Positions 63,226 through 64,000 of a stretch of 64,000 nucleotides of DNA are shown here, one piece after another. Source of the stretch: Allolobophora icterica (taxonomy: Eukaryota; Annelida; Clitellata; Crassiclitellata; Lumbricidae); contig OY744611.1 in the NCBI GenBank assembly GCA_963556255.1, positions 6,370,736-6,434,735 of the forward strand, read 5' to 3'. The stretch's first letter is position 1; each line of letters starts with the position of its first letter. The position numbers were made by a program, and so were the translations under genes. Below the pieces are notes generated by a model. That model had not been told where the DNA came from and ran no database searches. It was given only the letters and a program-made list of their open reading frames with translations.

Positions 63226-64000
63226 TCATTTTCGACTTAAAGTGTAAATATTGACTCCTCCAAAATAACCTCCGACGATCAGTTGTTTCTTTTCTTCGTC
63301 GTAACACAATCTCCATGGCTTTAGGGTCTCAATTTCTTCGTCTTCCTCTTTTGTTGAACAAAGAATTCGATTCCATTTAAGATCGGAATCCAAGAGAATC
63401 ACTCTGTAATTCCTTCTGTCAGCCACAAACACTTGATCGTCTGAATCGAGTAAAATATATCCAGGATCATTCAGTTGTTGTGTTTCATTTGAGGGAATAA
63501 AACGACAGATGACCATCTGCCCATCTCGGGTCAATTCACATATGCCCCACCTTTCTACCCTCCCACTCCCATTTGACCCACTCTCTCCCTCCTCCCATTT
63601 CTCCCACTCGTAAAGGATGATGAAATTCCCGATGGATGTTTCCACTACATGAGTTGGTTTCTTGATTTCTCTTGGTAACTGAATGGATTGAAGAAGTTAT
63701 GCGTCTGATCCGTAGATCATCAGAATGGACGATGACCAATTGACCACCAACAACTGATCATCACTGGACATTGACAGTCTATATGGCTGATAATCAATGG
63801 TCAGCCATTTATTGATTTTGTGTTCGTAACCTTTTTCTCTTGTTATCTTCCAGACGCAATTCTCTTTACAGTCAGAGACGTAGAGACAATTTTCCTTCAC
63901 ACTGCATACAATGTCCCAGGGAAATTGCATCTCTTTTATTTCGATTGTCTTCTGAAGACAAAATGGATCTAGATCCTCAAAGACATGAATTACAAATGGT
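63226..64000 (-). pseudogene. NHL-like beta-propeller gene, partial, one in-frame stop
   Basis: A single minus-strand frame is open from the window edge (64000) to a TGA at 63226-63228, except for one TAA at 63697-63699. At least 257 codons are visible and the N-terminus lies outside. Repeated blade-like signatures occur in order: CLYVSDCKENCVWKITRE, DDQLLVVNWSSSILMIYGSD, then after the stop LPREIKKPTHVVETSIGNF, DDQVFVADRRNYRVILLDS and KKQLIVGGYFGGVNIYTL. The (L/V)xVxDxxNxxV pattern is that of NHL-type propellers (as in TRIM-NHL proteins), which bind RNA or protein. The TAA sits where the repeat pattern expects a charged residue (YGSD-x-stop-LLQSIQLP), so a point mutation is the simplest explanation. 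A TAA read-through, a sequencing error or an intron-free pseudogene are alternatives. A truncated relative lies at 10750-10970. Confidence 0.72.

Overview
The window is non-coding, repeat-dominated DNA from a eukaryote, most likely an aquatic invertebrate animal. Evidence for this is the mix of relics: several non-LTR retrotransposon (LINE) families, a tRNA-derived SINE, a Ty3/gypsy fragment, DNA transposons with 8-bp target duplications, long trinucleotide microsatellites and an NHL-type propeller gene relic. There are no bacterial-style operons. I cannot assign a phylum from the sequence. No intact protein-coding gene is visible. The best candidate is a partial NHL-like propeller reading frame at the right edge, which is broken by one in-frame stop.

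Layout. 1-4.6 kb: low-complexity repeats, then a 62/64/66-bp minisatellite (about 43 units, 1.73-4.61 kb). 4.6-7.2 kb: a dispersed repeat carrying a large (ATC)n expansion, a duplicated ~483-bp repeat, a MITE-like hairpin, and a dispersed element holding one lone unit of the later satellite. 7.6-10.1 kb: a LINE reverse-transcriptase fragment and DNA transposon copy A. 10.7-19.1 kb: a graveyard containing an NHL-gene fragment, two copies of a dispersed repeat (11.6 and 16.2 kb), a SINE, at least five LINE fragments and several microsatellites.

19.11-58.06 kb is one uninterrupted 44-bp satellite of about 885 units. It has layered higher-order structure: a ~12.7-kb block repeated at an offset of 13,027 bp, a ~4.8-kb tandem duplication, a 2,027-bp tandem duplication and 1.4-1.7-kb duplications. 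Nearly all common variation lies at five positions of a 7-nt stretch. 58.06-60.5 kb: a LINE reverse-transcriptase fragment split by DNA transposon copy B (inverted relative to copy A), with a clear target-site duplication. 60.6-64 kb: a gypsy RT fragment, a 91-bp duplication, unassigned DNA and the NHL-like frame.

The main theme is birth of arrays from dispersed elements. The 44-bp satellite, the 66-bp minisatellite and the (ATC)n tract each have a counterpart elsewhere in this window in which the same flanking repeat carries one or only a few units. No gene pathway is present. The notable biology is how tandem arrays start, expand and homogenise, plus a SINE that shares its 3' tail with local LINEs. 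Alignments were made by eye; very long near-identical duplications could also be assembly artefacts.
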